Shown here piece by piece: positions 50,201 through 64,000 of a stretch of 64,000 nucleotides of DNA (position 1 is its first letter; each line of letters begins with the position of its first letter). Origin of the DNA: Tubiluchus corallicola (Eukaryota; Priapulida; Priapulimorpha; Priapulimorphida; Tubiluchidae). Location: contig JAQGDQ010000116.1 of assembly GCA_030141605.1 (NCBI GenBank), positions 186,001 through 250,000 on the forward strand. The letters run 5' to 3'. The notes beneath the pieces are model-generated. The model made no database searches. It saw only the letters and a program-made list of their open reading frames with translations, and was not told the DNA's origin. The translations under genes were made by a program, and so were the position numbers.

Positions 50201-51200
50201 TATTCTGGTCCTAACTCAGAAAACCAGCAAATAAACTGCAGGTTGAGAATTACTATGCAGAGGTGGACTAATGGCTTCCATTAAGTGCCCTGATATGGCA
50301 ATTCAGTCACAGTTTAGTCAGTTTGAACATTAGGAGTCTTTAACTGTATCAGGATTCAGCTGATTGCCCCCAGATGACTTCGGGTGTGGATGCACTATGT
50401 ATGGTAAAAATGGTGTATTTTGCCTTGACAAGTTTGTAGGTCTTTTGATTTCAGGTGAGTTTAAAATGGCTAGGTCTTCTTATTTTAGTAAGATTAACTC
50501 AGCTTAAACATCAGCTGCATACACCCCAAGTCCCATAGTCTGGTTTGACTTTTGCATGTTATGTACACTTTACAAAGCACTTGTGGCTTGCTATTAATTT
50601 TTGTATTTTCAGTTTTTATTCAACAATCTTACCACTTGATACAGTTTTACCGATTATTGAATTTTTGAAATCAAACTTGATCAAAAGAGTGGAAGCATGA
50701 TTGGATGACTTCATCGAAAACTTTATCTGCAATGTAATAAACTAATATCCCAACACAATGCCTATCTATGATCAATGTCTTTTCAATTCTTAAATTTTAG
50801 ACAAACAAGTATTTCTTGTTCATCACGCCTCTTGTTAATTATTATGAGACAAACAGATCTTCGTAACTGTTTGTAACGCTTCGAGTCTCTGATATAAACC
50901 TAAAAGAAAGTAAAATAATGGCAATGAACCCTAACATGGTGACAACATTAATGAGAATGTATTTAGCACTACCTCGTGATTCTTCGGGGTTACTTCTCGT
51001 CTGAGTAGCATTTCAATTATCGGAATAACAAAAGCGAGAGTTTTCCCACTACCAGTAACTGCTTCGACTGCCACATCTTTATGATTAAGAAACATAGGAA
51101 TGCAAGCAGACTGTACTGGCGTAGGGGTATCAAATTTCAATTTCTTAAGAGCTAAAAGTGTTGTACTACTCAGTTTAATGCCGAATTTAGCCCAATCCAT
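47256..51200 (-). CDS. DDX55: DEAD-box RNA helicase DDX55/Spb4, two coding exons
   Basis: Nucleolar ATP-dependent RNA helicase of the Spb4/DDX55 type, needed for 60S ribosomal subunit maturation. Exons 51200-50973 (76 codons, phase 0 donor GAG|GTAGTG) and 48773-47256 give 581 aa (human about 600). Motifs in order: Q motif FDTPTPVQSA, motif I AVTGSGKT, Ia PTRELA, GG, Ib TPGRL, II DEAD near residue 165, III SAT, IV VFFST, V DVMARGID, VI HRCGRTARIG. The family-specific C-terminal DUF4217 region follows (DRAFFEKGMKAFVSFIQSYA, KMPELRGK), then a Lys-rich tail with the conserved NDTRVLKKLKKGKIS. Start chosen at 51200 (MDWAKFG); the frame is open 29 codons further upstream, with an ORF start at 51287 that lacks similarity. 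The 2.2-kb intron contains a transposon relic. Divergent to CUL3, 563 bp away. Confidence 0.95.
49361..49858. mobile_element. Diverged second copy of the TGT...ACA transposon interior
   Basis: Lies in the DDX55 intron. It shares, in the same order and orientation as the copy at 42876-43790, the blocks ATGACATAATAAA, TAATGCCTTAAAGAGAGAAA, AAAACAATTATTTG, GGATCACCTG, TTATTCAACGTGTATT, and CAACGGACGGTGCCAGTACG. It is shorter by about 400 bp, has lost the perfect termini and carries many substitutions, so it is older and probably immobile. Confidence 0.8.
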
Positions 51201-51763
51201 TATTATGCCGTGTTCATTCAATTGATTATAAATTAAACACAAGTATGACCGAAAACAAATTAACCATAAAATAATGAACGAAGACAACTAAATTACAAAT
51301 GCAGCAAACACATGTATTGTACTACGATTTTAAGTGCGTGTAACCAGGCGCTGCAGACTGTATAATGATTTTGTGTAGTACGTAAATGGATTAGTATTAA
51401 TACGCCAAACATGTTTGGGTAAATTCTAGTTTTGCATGATCGTACTGTAATTTCATTTTTTTATAAATGAAACTGACATTGCACAAAGTTCATCAACACT
51501 ACTGCTGTCTTAAAAAATTACAAAGCTACAATTTTCACTTAATTTTTTGAGCAAACTGCGCGGAAAAATACATTTGGTTTAAGTGTTACGCGGTTGTTCT
51601 TCTGTAAAATTTCATGATTACGTATAATTATTTTGTTTATTACCGATTTATTTAAAACTCATTATTACCAATCCGCCACTGCTATGCCCGTGTTTCATAC
51701 TATCTATAATTGATCTTCTTGCAGTGTGGTTAAGCCATAACTGTCGCATTAGATAGCTGAAAA
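51201..51763. promoter_or_regulatory. Putative bidirectional promoter between DDX55 and CUL3
   Basis: The two start codons diverge across 563 bp, too little for two independent large promoters. No TATA box is obvious on either side. The segment also holds both 5' UTRs. Shared regulation is inferred from spacing only. Confidence 0.5.
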
Positions 51764-63537
<11,774 letters not shown>

Positions 63538-64000
63538 GTACCCCATGAAGTATTTGTGTTTTTCAATTTACTTGACCAATGTGAAACTAACTTTACTTTT
63601 AAAAACTTATTTTTGCTGGCTATACTTTGGTCCACCATGCAACAGAAACATTGAACCTGTGAACCTTTAAGTTCTTACACATTTCGAGTATGAGTCACTC
63701 ATTTGCATATCTTGCTCAAAACTCTTTAATTTTCGCTTATTTTAATTGTTTCTGTACATTTATAAATGAGAAGTAACAATAATTTCACTTGATGATGAAA
63801 AATGAATCACTTCAGTCTCTCACAGATAGAAAAACATGAAGTGAAAAATTGTTTTTGGGATTTGCAAAATATTTATATACAGAAAAAGATAGTACTTTTA
63901 GTTTTATTATATGATTAAAAGAGAACTTTCACCAGTTCTCTTATTTGAATTTTATCACTTAAATTTTGAAGTAAGTGCTGTATTTTGCGCACTGTATATT
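63538..64000. other. CUL3 intron 14 (partial)
   Basis: The exon ends TATGAG|GTACCC; AT-rich intronic sequence follows to the right edge, with no further exon recognised. Confidence 0.7.

Overview
This is a eukaryotic (metazoan) nuclear window: AT-rich (by eye about two thirds A+T), intron-dense, with GT-AG introns from about 100 bp to several kb and several small non-autonomous DNA transposons. The cullin-3 and helicase proteins are very close to other animal orthologues, and a ciliary TOG-array gene is present, which fits a ciliated invertebrate. I cannot place the phylum from sequence alone. Exon coordinates were derived by hand from splice signals, reading-phase continuity and family similarity.

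Layout. (1) 1225-6315, minus: five-exon SLC16/monocarboxylate-transporter-like gene, with a 501-bp hAT-type MITE in its first intron. (2) 8761-9735, plus: intronless TTC1 co-chaperone gene, head-to-head with the transporter and preceded by two abutting uORFs. (3) 12028-40582, minus: a roughly 28.5-kb crescerin/TOGARAM1-type gene with four TOG domains. Its first coding exon alone carries TOG1 and TOG2, about 20 further exons carry the linker, TOG3 and TOG4, and one linker exon encodes five 15-residue repeats. Two ORFs of interest lie in its introns: a LYRM7-like N-terminal ORF on the opposite strand at 34355, and an unrecognised 80-codon ORF at 32127-32369. (4) 40583-47255: gene-poor, with a 915-bp transposon bearing TGT...ACA termini and an inverted-repeat element. 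(5) 47256-51200, minus: two-exon DDX55/Spb4-type ribosome-biogenesis helicase. (6) 51764 to the right edge, plus: CUL3, first 14 coding exons (607 codons); the C-terminal WHB/neddylation part lies beyond the window.

Functionally these are unlinked housekeeping and ciliary genes, not an operon-like system. DDX55 and CUL3 are divergent and 563 bp apart, suggesting a shared bidirectional promoter. I saw no tRNA, rRNA, CRISPR or bacterial-type feature. The most unusual material is a GC-rich repeat family present as two inverted copies in CUL3 introns 2 and 8, which keeps an ungapped antisense reading frame in both copies; next are the intact transposon ends and the TOGARAM linker repeat.
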